DNA from: Cyanoderma ruficeps
Taxonomy: Eukaryota; Chordata; Aves; Passeriformes; Timaliidae
Reading direction: 5' to 3'
Assembly (NCBI GenBank): GCA_008694505.1
Contig: VZDJ01001050.1
Location: forward strand, 1,226,882 to 1,290,881
DNA length: 64,000 bases
The notes beneath the pieces are model-generated. The model saw only the letters and a program-made list of their open reading frames with translations, did not search any database and was not told the origin of the DNA. Both the position numbers and the translations under genes were made by a program. Shown here piece by piece: positions 27,930 through 41,900 of this stretch (positions are counted from its first letter, which is position 1; every line of letters begins with the position of its first letter).

Positions 27930-29505
27930 AGGAGGCACCCTTTGCTAAACTGGGAGATTTTGAGTCTGTTCAAAACCAAGGAGAAGCCTACCAGAGATGG
28001 AAAGCAGGACAAGTACCAAGAGAACTACAGAGGCATTACCAAAACATGGAGAAATGCAGTCAGAAAAGCAAAGGCTTCACTTAAAAATTGGTCAGAGATG
28101 TCAAAAACTGTAAGAAAGGGCTCTTTGGGTACACAAGGTATGTAAACAGCAAGCAGAAACAGAAAGAAAATACTGGCTCTCTCTTAGACATGAGAGGTGA
28201 ATCAGTCACCAACAACACTGAAAGGCAGAAGTCACCAGCACAGTTGGGCCACAGACCTTGGGAAAAAAAAACCTCAGGCTGATAAAAACACAAACCCACC
28301 ATCAGTTAAGGAGTATTGGGATGTGATTACAGAAGCTTGGGCACTATAAATTCTTAGGGCCTGACCATATCCATGCAAATGTTGGAGAGCTGGCTAGTGT
28401 CATTATGAAGCTGCTTTCCATGATATTTGAGAAGTTCTGGAGGCTGGAAGATGTCCACAAGACTGGAAGAAAGCTAATGCCATCCCCATCTGAAACAAGG
28501 GCTTAAACTGGTCCATGAGGTGAGGAACTGGCTGAAAGGAGGCACCCAGAGCAGGATGGTAAATGGCTTGCTTTCCAGCCAGCAACCTGGAACAGTTGGG
28601 GATCCCCAAGGATGAATTTGGGCCCAACACTGTTTCATATCTTTATAAATTATGTGAAAGATGTGATCAAATCTACCCTGGTGCAGTTTTTTGAGGATAT
28701 TAAACTAATCAGGAGGGTAGATGCTGTGAAAGGGACAGCCACTCTGCAGGCAGATCAGGATAGGCTGGAAGAGTGAACCACATGAAATTCAACAAGGTGA
28801 AGTGTGAAGTTATTGATCTGGCAAAACATAATACAGGAGTGCAGCAACAGGGCAGGATCTATCTGGCTGGGGAGCAGCTCCATGTGAAGGGACCTAGGAG
28901 TCCTGGTGGACATTGAGCTCAATATGAATGAGAGGTGTTCTGGTGCAGCAAAGAAAGACAGTGAAATCCTGGGCTGTATCAATAAGGGCATCACCAGCAC
29001 AGGTTAAGAACTCACTGTTTTTAACACTCGACAGGCCACACCTGGAATCTGTGATCCATTTTGATCTCTGCTATGCAGAAAAGATGTGGATAGGCTAGAT
29101 AGGGTCCCAAGAATGGCTGCAAAGATGATCAGGGGACAGAAAAGCCTGCCATGTGAGGAAAGACTTACAGGAGCCCTTATTACCATGCTTCACGATTTGA
29201 AGGGTGGCTATAAAGAAAATGAGGACTTGCTTTTCACAAGGAGTTACATAGAAAAGATGAGAGGCGATGGGTTCAAATTTCTCCTTGAGATATCCCATTT
29301 AGATATAAGAGGAAAAGTTTTCTCAATGGGAACAATCAGCCCTTGGCATAATCTCCCGAGCCCCAGTATTGGAAACTTTTAAGGTTTAGCTGGACAGGGT
29401 GCTAGCCCATCTTGTCTGGACTGTGCTTTTGCCACAAAAGGCTGGACCAGATGAGCCTTGAGGTTCCTTCAGCTGGTGTTCTATGAGCTTAGGATTCTAT
29501 GGTTC
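27930..29505 (+). mobile_element. CR1 LINE, longer decayed copy with ORF2 relics
   Basis: A 1.6-kb forward CR1 retaining parts of ORF2. Near 28010-28190 the linker between endonuclease and reverse transcriptase is readable in pieces (NAVRKAKASLKN, then RDVKNCKKGLFGY, NSKQKQKENTGSLL). The start of the RT domain follows in broken frames (WKKANAIPI near 28470). It then jumps to RNWLKGGTQSRMVNG near 28530, so the RT motifs in between, including the first catalytic Asp region, are deleted. The FADD box is represented by FEDI near 28690. Multiple stops and frameshifts make it inactive. It ends in a CR1-like tail near 29490 (GGATTCTATGG). The left boundary is approximate. Confidence 0.85.
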
Positions 29506-32500
29506 ATACTAAGTACAGTCCTGTATAGTCTGGGGAATCTTCTGTCACCTGGCTCGCAATACTGATCAAAGCAAAGAAATGTGGGAAAAGTGACTGAACT
29601 AGAGAGAGCTCAGTTTCAGATGGGAGGAGTCAATCTACTGTTTTGGTGTTGAGAAAGGGTATGGGAATGGTCTCCTTCCTTTTTATGTTTTTCCCAGCGA
29701 GAGTCACCCTTTAGCTGTGTACCTTCTGCCAGCTCAGTCACTCTCCACTCTCCAATGGCAGCTGGTACCAGCTGTAAGCTTGGAGAATGAGCAGGAGAAG
29801 AAGTCAAGACACTTCATTTGACAACAGCAGTAGGCTGGTATGATGGATGAGCATTTTGAAGCCTGAAATACCTTAAGGATTATTTCAGTCTTTACCTTAA
29901 CAAATATATTCTTTGGAAAAAATGTGAAATAAATAACAACTGAAGAAAATATTTCAGCTATCTTATATAAACCAGACAACACAACTGTGGTTATTTTAGC
30001 CTATTAGTTACCCATCTGTTACCCACACAGTGATTCAACATTATTTCCATCACTGCTGGCCCACCACAAGAGATGGAACTCATCTATAGTGTGTGTTGCC
30101 CTTTGGAGAAACAAAAGGGAAAGACTAGTTGTATAAATTATTGGGAACCACCACAAACATTTTTGTCTGGTGGATGTAACTGAGAAAGTGCGATATATAA
30201 CAAAAGATTTTACAGCACTGGCAATTTGAGCTGCATCAACTGAAGTCAGCTGCTTGTGCTAGAATAAACAGGCAAAACACAGCCAGAACCAGACTTCCTG
30301 GTAAAAATAGGGCTAGTTTTGGTGAGCATAGGTGCAAGTGAATCCATGGGGATATATCAATTTACACTGAGTAAAAACAGTTTAAAGGTAGGAGACTCTT
30401 TTTGCCATTCAGACCAACTTTCCTGCTACTGCTTCTGCCATTTTGCCATCTCTTCCAAAACAAAACTCATTACAAGTTTTCTGGCTTGAGTTGCTCAGAT
30501 CTTTTGTATTCTTACAGCATGGGTCTGGAAACTATTAATAGAGGAATGCTGATCAGCTCAAAACTGATTTATCTGGAAGAGATCCTGAAAATTGTAGAGT
30601 TAATACGATTTAGGGAGGAAAGGACTCAGAATAGTTTGCAGGCACCAAATGACCAGAAGCTGGGCTTTTCTGACGCAAATCGTGTGACCTAGACACCCAG
30701 CTCCCATATACTCTAAGATCTGGTCTCTCAAGGCCTTTTTACTTAAGAAGATTCCATTCCCTTTGGCCTTCAAAGTTCTCTAAAGGACTTAGTAGTTGCT
30801 GACAATATTGTCACATCACCTTCTTTTTAAAGAGATTTGAGTGGAATTTTGAAAGATGCTGTTAATAACCTTTAGAATGCTATGAAAAATGAAGCAATGA
30901 TTTCACAAACTGTTACATAGGAAACGTCCCACAGGGTTTTCTTGACTAATTTGCCATTGTCTGTTTCTGGAAAGTAAAAAAAGGTGTAGGCATGCTCTGG
31001 TCTTTCCAGCTCTCAAAAAGGTGAAGAATCCACCCAAAAATGGCCATCCACAGTGAGAAAGGGGTTCCTCTCCTCCAGTCTTCCAAGGGCTAGGTGTGTT
31101 ACTTTGAGCATAGGGTGATGCCCACCTGTGTGCTCAGCAGTGCTCTGTCAGACTCCGAGAAATAACATTGGCAGCAAGGTGTCTTTCCAGACTGAAATAC
31201 AAATTAAAATCTTGCGCATGGCCACATGAATGATTATTTGCTTCAATCAATTCATCATACAGGGATTTCCATCCAGGATTTTAATGGAGAAATGTTTAAT
31301 ATTTAATACTAAACCCTCTTGTAGGTCTTGTTGTTACAAAACTAATTCATCCTCTGGTTTAGCTCAAAGCTACACTGAGACTCTCCCTAAGTGATTCCTT
31401 TACAAGCAAATCCATTACTTTCTAAACATAACTTTTTAAAGGTGCAGATCTTTCCAGCTGCTGAGATGTTTTAAAACATGTATATTTTCTTTAATGAGAA
31501 ACATTCCAAGTATCATACAGTCCCCAGTGGAGAACAAAATCCTTTGCTATTTTCTTAGCTTTCTTGGGGACAAGATAATTGTAATAGAGAGCACACACTT
31601 TGCAGCAGCTGTGACTATTGGAATCACTATATGAAGCAAGTATGTAAGGGTTGGGTTTTTTCTTTTTTTTTTTTTCTGTGTACTGGAATAGTAGAAAAAA
31701 AAAAGTGATCCAGTGAGTGGAGTCTTTATATGTTATAGCTCACTTTAGTGAGAGTATGGCTGATAGCCAAAGGATGCTCTAAGAGAGGAGCAGTGTTTCT
31801 CTATGTTTGCCTCCTTCTAGTGAAAGGGAGATGGAAAACATGGCTTCTCTCACCTTCTGGTTTGGTTGTTCCCTTGTGGGGTAGCTAATAATTACTGCAA
31901 TATCCCCAAGTGTTCTCACAGAAGAAATTCCATGTCAATACCTGACATGCATCTTATGTTGGATATAAGTCCATATCACATTTGGTATATATCCCTGTCA
32001 GTAGAAAGCAACAAACTTGAAGCCAGATAATTTTTAAATTGCTAAGGATGGCAGGGCAGAAAAGGTATACTGGCTTGTAATGAACATACAGTTCTGGGGT
32101 ATCAAAGATATCTACATCCCACAGAGAAAGTTGAGTCTTTGTTATTCAGATCTCCTGGGTTGTACGTTCAGGCCCTTAACTGCAGCTCAGAATTGGATTA
32201 TACTTGGGGTCTCCATCGGTTTTGATAAGCTACTTTCTTCTTTTTTTGGCAGCTTATTTGGTGAATACCATTCCAGTGCTTTATAAATCTGTGTTCAGGC
32301 AATAAGGTGCCTTTAGTGTGATGATAGATGTTTCAAAAGCTTTTCTCAGAAACTGATGCAGGATTTGTAAAGCTGTTTTGGGCCTGTTATCAAGATGGAG
32401 AAGTAAGAATGGACCGGTGTGTTTCCTTTTAAAGAGACCTCTTTCTTTCCTCTATTTGTCTTCTGACTTCCAAGCTGGAGAAGTCAGCAATCTTCATTTT

Positions 32501-35500
32501 CACTACTGGATACCTTTGTCACCATAAGAAATCAGGCCATGTTTATGCCTTTTATATACCAGTAAAATTTATATGTCAGTGAATTTTGTAAAGAGAAGTT
32601 GCAAAATAGCAAGTAAACCTCATAATTCCCCAGAGAAGTACACACAACCCATTTGTTTTCTCACAAAACAGAATAGAATTAACAGGCATTGTGGAGCCAC
32701 AGTCCCTGGAAAACATCAACACTCTGACAGTTTCTTCCAGTTAACTGTTCTGAACATAACAGTTTCTTCCAGTCATCTAATCAGAAATTAAGTGTTTACA
32801 AGCCAGAGCACAGAATCCCTTAATCTCATTTGCGGAGCAATTGTGCATCAGGACATCAGTATTTAGACTAATATTGTCCTGTGATTTTTTCCTAATCTAT
32901 CAATTTCAAAATGATGGGCTGGGATAGGATAATAATAGTATTTTTGGCAACTGCCGTCAGCTAAAGACCATTCCTAATTTGTATTTCATTCTTTTATATT
33001 ACCAAAGGAGGAAGGATATGCCTATCTATATCAAAATGTTACCAGCAGGTGCCTATCTGTTAAGCCAGGTATTGTTCTTCGTTATCATGTAATATTGTGT
33101 TTTAGCAGAACAGTACATGTCCTTAACCATGTGTATGTGTATATACAGAATTAATATACAGGGAGCTGTATATTGAAAACAAATATACATTTAAAAATAA
33201 TGCAGTACTTTGATTCTGTCAAACTGCTTGATGAATTTTGACTCTTCAACTTCACTTTTTCTATTAGCAGAAACCAAAATGCATGCATATGAAAGCACTT
33301 ATGAAAAGTGAGGTCTTGTCTAAAACTCTTGTCGAATAAAACATACTTCCAAGGAAAAAGAGCAAGTAGAATTTAATTCTCCACAACAAATTGCTTTCAA
33401 GAAACTGAGCAGTGCAGCAGAGAGAAAACACATAATTTCTGCTTTCTTTGGGGACTTACAAAGAATGAAAATAGATAATAAATTGTCATCAGCATAATCC
33501 TCAGCATCATCATTGCAGAGAAAGATTCCTGTTTCACTTTTCACTCAATAGGAACGTGAAGAACTGAAAGGATATAGGATTGGGTCCTGTGCTTTCAGAG
33601 CCACTGTTGTGAGATCTATATATGGTCCTTCACAAAGAAAAAGATAATGACTGAACTTGCAGGGTATAAATGTTTAAGATTTACATAGGTAGTTTTCTAA
33701 AATGCTAAAAAACTTTGAATAATTCAGAGTTATATCCTATGAATGTATTTTTCTCAATCATACTGGAGACTTCTGCACCCAAAATATAATTCATTACTGG
33801 GTAGACACATGTGACTGACTTGCATGTGAAAGGAGGAAACCTTGCAGAAGCAGAAAGAGCCCCTGCCAGCTGAGGCAGGAATGAACAAGAAAAAGAAAAT
33901 AACCCTCTGTGTTGTGAGCAGTAGCTCTTAAACTTGTTTTTTTCCCTTTATTTCTGATATTTTTGTTTCTTTGACTCCTGGTGCTACTATGGTGCGCATG
34001 TGTTATTTCCCTTTTTGGTTATTGTAGGATTTTTAAGGGTGTTACTTTCATATAGTCAGTTTTCCTGTACTGTACTAATGGGTGGCAACTGTCATTGATC
34101 AAATTTCTCTTTATAGAGACAGTTTGCTTGTTCATTTGGTGGCTATTGTTATCAGTTTTCCAAAAGAACCAACCTCTTCTAGCAGAATAAAATTAGAGGA
34201 AGGTGTTTACTTTCAAATGAAGAAAACTGGACTGATGCAGACTGGTCCAAAAGAACTTGAAGTGCACTGAACGAGCTTCGGCCAGCCATTTTGTGTCTTA
34301 GCCTACCAATGACCGAATAATTTTGTCCTGTCTTGACTCTTCAAATACTCTGAGTTTCAATATGGAACTGTGAATGCAAAAAGTATATATGTGTGGATAT
34401 ATATACATTAACATGAAGAAATGAATGTATGTGCGAGTGCACGCACATGTGCATTGTAAACTAAGTTGGTCTGGCAATTTCAGACTCTTTCCCTCACAGA
34501 TAGAAATTATCCCACTAACTAAATGAGATATAAATATCAAATAACTGCTATAACTGTTAAGAATTACTAAAACTGTATGAAAAAATGTTTTCCCAAATAT
34601 TTTTTTACTTGGAGTGGAGTTGAAAGGAAAAATGGCTAAAAAGTGGACATGGGCTCTTTGAGGGGCGACAGAAGGATTAGAGGAAGGTTAGAAATGTGAA
34701 TTTGCTTTTCTACAGAAATTCCAAATTATCTTTGTTGTGAGAAACAACACTAATATCACACTGTCATTTACTGATAGGTCATACTAGAGGGGGAGTCTGT
34801 CTTATTAAAATATTATTATTAAAATATTCCCTACAGATTCATCGAATAGAGACATTTCCTTAAGGAAATACCTGTGGGAAAATGGCCAGAACTTCTCTGT
34901 AGCACCCCTCACTAGGAAAATTTAACAGACTAAGAGTTTAGAACATAAAAATTAGGCATCTTCCAGTGTGGTTTGCATCCTGTTCTAAGAGTTACTAGAT
35001 ACTTAAGAAACTTCTGTGATATGCCTGCACAAGCCTGCCTTATTATTTCTCAGCTTTTCTCTGCTGTTTCTGTCAGATTGAAATACTACTGGTTGCAAAA
35101 TGATCCCAACTTCAGATCTAGTGGTAGGATAAAATGCCCATCAAAAAATCCCTTAATACAGACATGTGAAGTGAAACCAAAAACCTTGTATCAAAAAGGA
35201 AAATATAGTTATTGTTATCACATCTGTCAAAGGAATTACCCTGTTTCAGTCAAACTCTTTTGCACTAGTTCCTGTAATAAAGGATCTAAAGGATGACTCC
35301 AGGAAGAGATCAACTTTTTAACAGAACACCGTATATTGACTGTGTTCAAAAAGTCTGTATATTCAGCAAATCTCCATTGTAACACACCCTCTGCTATTGT
35401 AAGAACAGTAGTTCCTGTGGCGAGTATTTGACTCCAGTCTGAACTGTATCTTTTGCACTACAAAACTTCAAAGTCAGCAACTTCAGAGAAACGAGATGGA

Positions 35501-35691
35501 AATGCTTTTCCTTTAACTCTGTGCTTCACTCTTTAATGAACAGTTCTGTCTTTAAAAGGCCAGTGAAGCTACAGCAACAGAGAGTCTGGACAGAGTTGGT
35601 CCAGACAATGTTTAAGAATAGCAAGTTTATCCTGGTGATATTGAAAATATGATCTAATCTGTACATAACTAAGACAGGTTCAAAATCTTCA
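29506..35691. other. Non-coding stretch, no gene recognised
   Basis: About 6 kb without a recognisable gene or transposon. A 15-base direct repeat (ACAGTTTCTTCCAGT) occurs at 32727 and 32759, and small ATT-rich slippage repeats occur near 34800-34825. 34380-34450 has alternating purine-pyrimidine runs (TATATATAC, GTGCACGCACATGTGC), a possible but untested Z-DNA-prone sequence. Confidence 0.5.
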
Positions 35692-35856
35692 TCACTTGTG
35701 TCGTTGTAAAAGTTGTGCAACTCTGCTGAAGGCAATGATTTTGGGGGACTGCTTGACACTAGATTTATGACTGGTCTTCCGGAACCTGTAGAGTTTTTCT
35801 GAAACTTCAGAAGAAAAATAAGTGTTTGGTTTACTCCTCCCAGACCTCGCCTTTCT
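35692..35856 (-). other. Possible terminal coding exon (speculative)
   Basis: On the minus strand a good splice-acceptor pattern ends in CTGCAG at 35857-35862: a pyrimidine-rich run preceded by a branch-like CTAAT. After it a phase-0 frame runs 54 codons to a TGA. The product is basic and Ser/Lys/Arg-rich (starts RKARSGRSKPNTYF, ends RVAQLLQRHK). A variant poly(A) signal ATTAAA lies about 155 bases downstream on the same strand (plus-strand 35532-35537). An overlapping frame encodes an acidic run (NDTSDEDFEPV). I recognise no family and see no partner exon, so chance or a decayed gene are equally possible. Confidence 0.18.
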
Positions 35857-38800
35857 CTGCAGTAGGAAGGATTGAGGATTAGCCAAATTTAATTTGCTCT
35901 GGCTCAACAGTCACCAATGGCAGGCATCTGCTGGGTATTTGACCTTTAGCTTGTCACTTTCTGATTGAAAAATAAAGGAAACATAAGGAGGGGACTAGTG
36001 TAGAAGCTGTAAACTCTTGGCTCATCCTTTTTATGCATGCACTTTATTTTCTTGTTTTACAATCTTACCACTCCCACAAGACTACAACTGTAACTATACA
36101 GACACAAACAATTGATGTGTGCTGATTCTGATGGTCACATGAAAATGGTTACATTACAATGCTCTGGTTAATAACAGATGAAAATCTAATGTCTTTGTCA
36201 GAAAAAGTTTGTCAGGAGAAAACAATACAATTCTTTTTACAAAATCGAAGATCTAAGGTTAGGGGTAGAATACGGTTCTGTTCTTGCTTATCTTTCTTTT
36301 ACAATGCAATTAGGCTAGTGAAAACCTTAGAAGAGGAATCAGTAGGAGAGTTGATGTTTGTGTATATAGGTATGTGTGTGTGCATAAGTGTAAGTATACA
36401 AGCCCTGATTAACATAAGATTTCATATTATTCTTGATCCTGATTGAACAAAATTTTACAGTTATGAACAATATCATAATTTTGCCAAGAACTCCATCTAA
36501 GAGAAACAGCTCCTTTGGGATTTGGTTGGTAATTCTCTCTTCTCAGCAAACAGCAACTGGTTATCGTAATTAACAAACCATTGTAATCTAATGTGATCAC
36601 AAAACTGCTTACATAGACCATGGTGTGTAGGACATGGAACTTAAAGGTCCTAGCCTCCACACATTAGCACAGTCTTAGAATAGTATCTTAGCCATGTGAA
36701 CATAGTAAGTATATTTTTAAATGTCAGTTNGGGGCAGTTTAAATTAAGCTAACAGAGGTGTGCTAACTGCCCCCCACTGGTAATCAGGAACCAATTCTTT
36801 TAATGTTGAAGATCCTGCCCAGAATGCACTTATCACTGGGAGAAAAAAGATTGCACCAAACATATGACTGTTTTAAATGAAGATAGCTGTGCTGATTTCA
36901 GAGGAGCTCTACCAGCGTATACCACCTAAGGGTTTGGTAAAATAGTTTCAGGCAAAAAAGGTACATTCCTTTCAGAGGATTAATTATATTTTATATACAC
37001 TTACTGGGTACTTTTGGGGTAAGTTGGCTACATTATAAAAAGCAGGTAATAAAAAGAAAAAAGTAACCTGAATTTGTAGGTGGTCCATTTTATTGGATTA
37101 AAAATAAAAGGCAAGCATTTGCAAATCACAGTGTCTTCCTCAAGAGCTAGAGAGGAGGGCAAGTTGGGGCAGCAGAAATAAGAACCTAGTTCTGATTCAG
37201 ACTTCATAATTATATTCTGAGACAGAGATCAAAGCAGGAGTTGAGCAGGAAATGGCAAAGAGAAAGTCAGGTGCAAATATCACGCCCTTCTCTGTTGCCA
37301 TCATGAGCCAAAATTTGGAAGCCAGTCCTGCGTGGTGAATGCATGTGTTAGTTAAAATAATGCATGTTAGTTTTAAATAATTGCCTTTACTGAAGTTCAT
37401 TATTGTTTTCTTCTGACTGTATTAGGTGGGAGTTACTGCCAGCGTGTTTCTGGCAGTACAGGTAGCCAGGTTAATGCAGCTGCCATCATTAACACTTGAC
37501 AAAAAATCCTGGAGTCTTAATTCAGCTTCTAGTCAGTCTTTCCCAGGTAAAGTGCTGCTGAAATGGGAAAAGTGGACTTGAAGCTAATGAAGACTTACTT
37601 CCATAATATCCTAGTGGAAAGAGAAAAACATCATCCAGAGATTTCAGCAGGTTGATTCACAATGGAGCAGCAGGATGTACTAGTTCAATGACTGTGGATA
37701 GGATCTTTTTCTTCCTTCTTTCATTCTTGTTTTCCTATTCCAACTTTGCATAAAATGTCAGATGAAGAATCAGTTTTGGCAAGACAAGAGCGAAGTGGAT
37801 CAGTCTGCACACCCACAATTTCTTAAAGGGTATGAAGGCTGTAAAAAGAACATTCTGGATGCAGGTTCAGCCTGCAGACGAGCATCAATGGAAAGTTTGC
37901 TAGCTATCCCAGTCTTTATTTTGTCTAATACTGTTTGTTCCATGGGGTCTCTGCCCTACCAACAGCACTAGGATGTGTGTAATCAACTGATTCAACCAGG
38001 GAAGATGAAATTGCAGTTCTTGTCTTTGCAGCTAATGGAAATGCAGCAAAATCTGTTGAAACTGGGGAATCTTCATTTTTAAACCTCATCTTTGTGCATG
38101 GAGACATAATAAATGTATATAATTCAGACACACAAATTGGAACTAACTTGGTTTTATTTTCTTTGGTGCCACATTCATTTGCTAATTTGTGGGTTGGGTT
38201 TGGAATACCAACAAGTTATTTGCTGGGAAGGAGTGAATAGCTGGCCCTGGAGGTAGTATCTAATCTGCTCACTTTTGATAGTTGTCTGCCCTGGGGAAAC
38301 CCCAGCTAGAGGGGCAGACCTAGTGTACAGAGCCTCTGCTCAGTTTCTTCCTGTTAAGCTTTCCCTCTTGAAAACAGTCGTCTTAAAACTCTTTGTAGAG
38401 GTGCACAAGGGGTTTAGAGCAATCCCTAAGATCTCTGTGCATACAGCACAATGTACTCATTATAGAAAAAGTGAGGCAGGAGCTGCTACACAAAAAAAAG
38501 CTATAATGTATGATAAAATGGGGAGGTTCAGGCAAAATGGAGAAGTTTGATAGTGGGTACAAGCGAAGAATCTGAGAGGACAGGCAGCATTAGCTTATGG
38601 AAGAGGTCAACTTTATAAAGGATCAGAACATTAGTAGCCACATTTTTTCATGTAAAGATTTCACTCTTTAGCTTACAAGAATATAAAACCTACAGAGGCT
38701 TTTGTGATGGGTGCTAGAGCAGGTTTCATTCCCCTCCCACTTTCAAGCACAGTCCATACAAAGCTGTACAGCACAAACTCAGACCTTCAAGGTAATCTGG

Positions 38801-38901
38801 TTTTGCTCACACAACAGAACTTGGTGAAACTTTCTTCTTTGACTTCACACTGTTGCTTACACAGCTGTTCTGAAATGTTGCTCCTTACTCAGTCCCTTCC
38901 C
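35857..38901. other. Non-coding stretch, one ambiguous base
   Basis: No gene recognised. A single N sits at 36730. 36358-36400 has a short GT-rich alternating stretch. Confidence 0.5.
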
Positions 38902-38949
38902 NNNNNNNNNNNNNNNNNNNNNNNNNNNNNNNNNNNNNNNNNNNNNNNN
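38902..38949. other. Assembly gap (48 N)
   Basis: Forty-eight undetermined bases between CCCTTCCC and CGACAGTGAG. Frames reading through it are meaningless. The true length and content are unknown. Confidence 0.99.
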
Positions 38950-41900
38950 CGACAGTGAGATCGCGGCTTTTATGAGCAGGACAAATTAAGTCCAAAAGTG
39001 CATTTCTAACCCATCCTTGGGAGCAACATCTACGGTCTTTGTTGAGTAATGAATGACTGCATAACAGAGCCAGTACCAAAGCAGCAGCCCAGAGGAAGGT
39101 TAGTTCTTTCTCAAAGTAATCTGGCACAGACTCTTGTCAAGAATCAAATTTTTTGTATGATCTGGTAAATCTTCCTGACAGGAGAGTCACCTGAAAGCTG
39201 TATCACTTTGCCTTGTCTTTCAACCACTCCTGTGCCAGCTGAAGCTCTTTCCTGCTGGAGAGTCTCAGGAGAGGAACATGCAGTGTACCTAGCAATCAGC
39301 TCCCTCACACTTGTCTTTCTCTTCAGTGTGAGGATGTCATAAATTGCAAAAGAAATGGCTGCTTTGAGTTATGTCAAAAATGTATTTTCCATTTCATTAC
39401 TGCCCATCTTTTGGAAAGAGAAACAGCTATCTGACTATTCAGGTACCAATGGCCAGAATTTTGCCATTCAGAGGACAGAATAAGATAAAAAATGTTTTAT
39501 GTTCATTAACAAAACCACATTTGAAAACCACGTGCTGACTAAATGCTGGAAGTGAATGTGTAAAATCCTTATGGCCTGATCTTTCAAGAAGTTTGATACA
39601 CTACTGTCCTGTCAGCTGACAAATTCCAGGCTGCAGTTATGACTGTAGAAAACTTCAAATTTCTTCCTTCCTGTTGCTTTAGGAAAACTCTTGCCCCTTT
39701 CTAGGACACTGACAAGATTCTCTGGGGGTTTTTTCCTACATAAGAAATATTTTCCTATTTTTCAGTTTTCTAGATTCCAAAATCACTCACATATCTAAAT
39801 TTCACATTCCTAAAGGAAATTCTCAGCATATGCAGCAACATTACTTTCATCTTCTATGTGTACAAAATGAATAAAAAAAATTAAAGAATTATAGAGAAAT
39901 ATAGTCCTGTAAAACTAAAAATCACAGGTTTTGGGAGACTTATTATATATAGAAGGGAACAGTTTTCACAATGTAGTGATTTCTGTGACTTGTTCTCACT
40001 AAAAGTCATTTCTGAAATAGGCTGAGCAACTTGTGTTATCCAATGTGTTGTGTGGGGAGGCATCAAAGTTTATTACTAATATTTTAATTAAATATTGCTT
40101 GCAATTAAATGTATCAAATTCTTTTATTATCTCCCTCTGTGTAGATTGTAGCAAGTTCAGCCTAGACCAAGTGTGTGAAATATTCTTGGGACATAAAGAC
40201 ATCAGGCAAGCCCAAGATCCAGCTGGTGAGGGTGTCAATGGCAATTGTGTCAGATATGCATTTATTTTCATAGACAACACTCTGGAGTCTTTTCCAAATA
40301 TTCAGACTAGCTGTTTGGCAAGAACAGGCTGGAGTTTGAATTGCATTGCTCAGTGGAAAAGGGAGGGAAAGGGTGGCTGGATCCTAGAAGATATTCAGAG
40401 ACTGAAGATCTACAGGGTTAGAGTGAATGCTTTGATTTCTAGTGGAAATTGCTTCAACTTGTGCTTGTAGGATTTTGGGATCAAATAAATTTGAATTCAA
40501 AACACCTAAAGCCTCACAGCAATGCACGTTCTTGCCAATCAAATCTTGGAATTTCACACAGATATGGCTTTTATGCTTGATCCCACTTGGCTTTCACCAA
40601 GTGAGTGAACTTCTGAATTTCTGCTCTTCAACTTGCCCAAGAGTTTCTCAGGGCTTTTTGTTGGGTTTTGGTTGGTTGGTTGGTTTTGGGTCTTTGTTCT
40701 CTTCTAAGCAGATTGTAGGATTATACCTTTCTCTGAGAAATTATCCATTTGAATCTCCTAGATAGGATTGCTTCTTTTCTTTTCAAGTTTGTTGTGACAG
40801 TGGTGGAAGGGGGCAATATGTCTTGTCTTCTACTTTGAAGGTTTTTTTTCTCTTGTCTTCTGTGGTTTTAGTCCTTCTTTCTCTCACTGATCAAAATTCA
40901 AAATGAGCCCTTTATTTTTGTCCCAAAAGCTCTGTTTATCATCAAAGTCTTTCAATCCTTCATCATTAGTAAGTTATTTCAGCCACTATATTAATTTACC
41001 ACTTGTAGTAACAGCCAGCATAAGGTAGGAAAATCACTTCTTCTGCCACCTGAATATTATTGCAATAACAGAAGAAAAGTATTAAAAAAATCAGTAATTC
41101 TACTTTAAACCTAAAGTAAAAACAAGACACCAGTATTTTTGGCTTACAAGCAACCGACTAGGACTCAGAATGTTTTTCCATTCTTGTAGCAAATGTGCAG
41201 TCATGTAACTGTGCTAATTAAAAGCCATGAGAATGAACATCCTGCTCATTTCAAGTCATGTTTCCCTTACTGATCCTCAGCAATAACTGTGTGGTGGCTG
41301 TGGCCACTCACTCGCTGAGGGTATCAGCGGGAGTCTGGCTGCTGACAGGCAACTTGTCCCATGCAGCAAAAACCCTTAATGTCTGTTCAGCACTGATGTA
41401 AGCATCAAACCACCCATTGCTGGGACAACTCTTCTGTTGGGGGAGCCACCAGAGAAATGGGAGAAGAGGTATAGAGACAGAGAAGCCATCAGCAAATATA
41501 GTGATGGATGCCACAGTGACGGATGGCAAAAAGGAAACAGATTTGGGTCACATTTGGATCACCTGTATATATCTGTGTTTCACTTGACTTTTTCACTTTA
41601 ATTTATGTGGGCTTTTTTCTCCAATTCCTGGAGCAATATAAGTCATATCTGTCTGCATCCTTCTTGAGTACTATTCGCTTGATTCACAGGCATGCTATAG
41701 GCTAGACACATCACAAGTGAAAAATCCAGATTTTTTGTCCCAAAGATTTTGCATCCTTCAGTCCCTACACCACAATCATTTAGGACTATGTGTATGCAAA
41801 GGCCTTTAATTTCCTCCAAATAGTGCACAGTCAAGGGGCTTTCCTGGGAAATAAGGACTCTCTATTTGAGAGAAAGGGTGAAGGAAAAATAGGCTTGCAG

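Noticed and set aside
40033..40470. A 145-codon forward open frame
   Set aside because: It starts at GTG, has no recognisable domain or splice context and lies in A+T-rich DNA. Likely chance.
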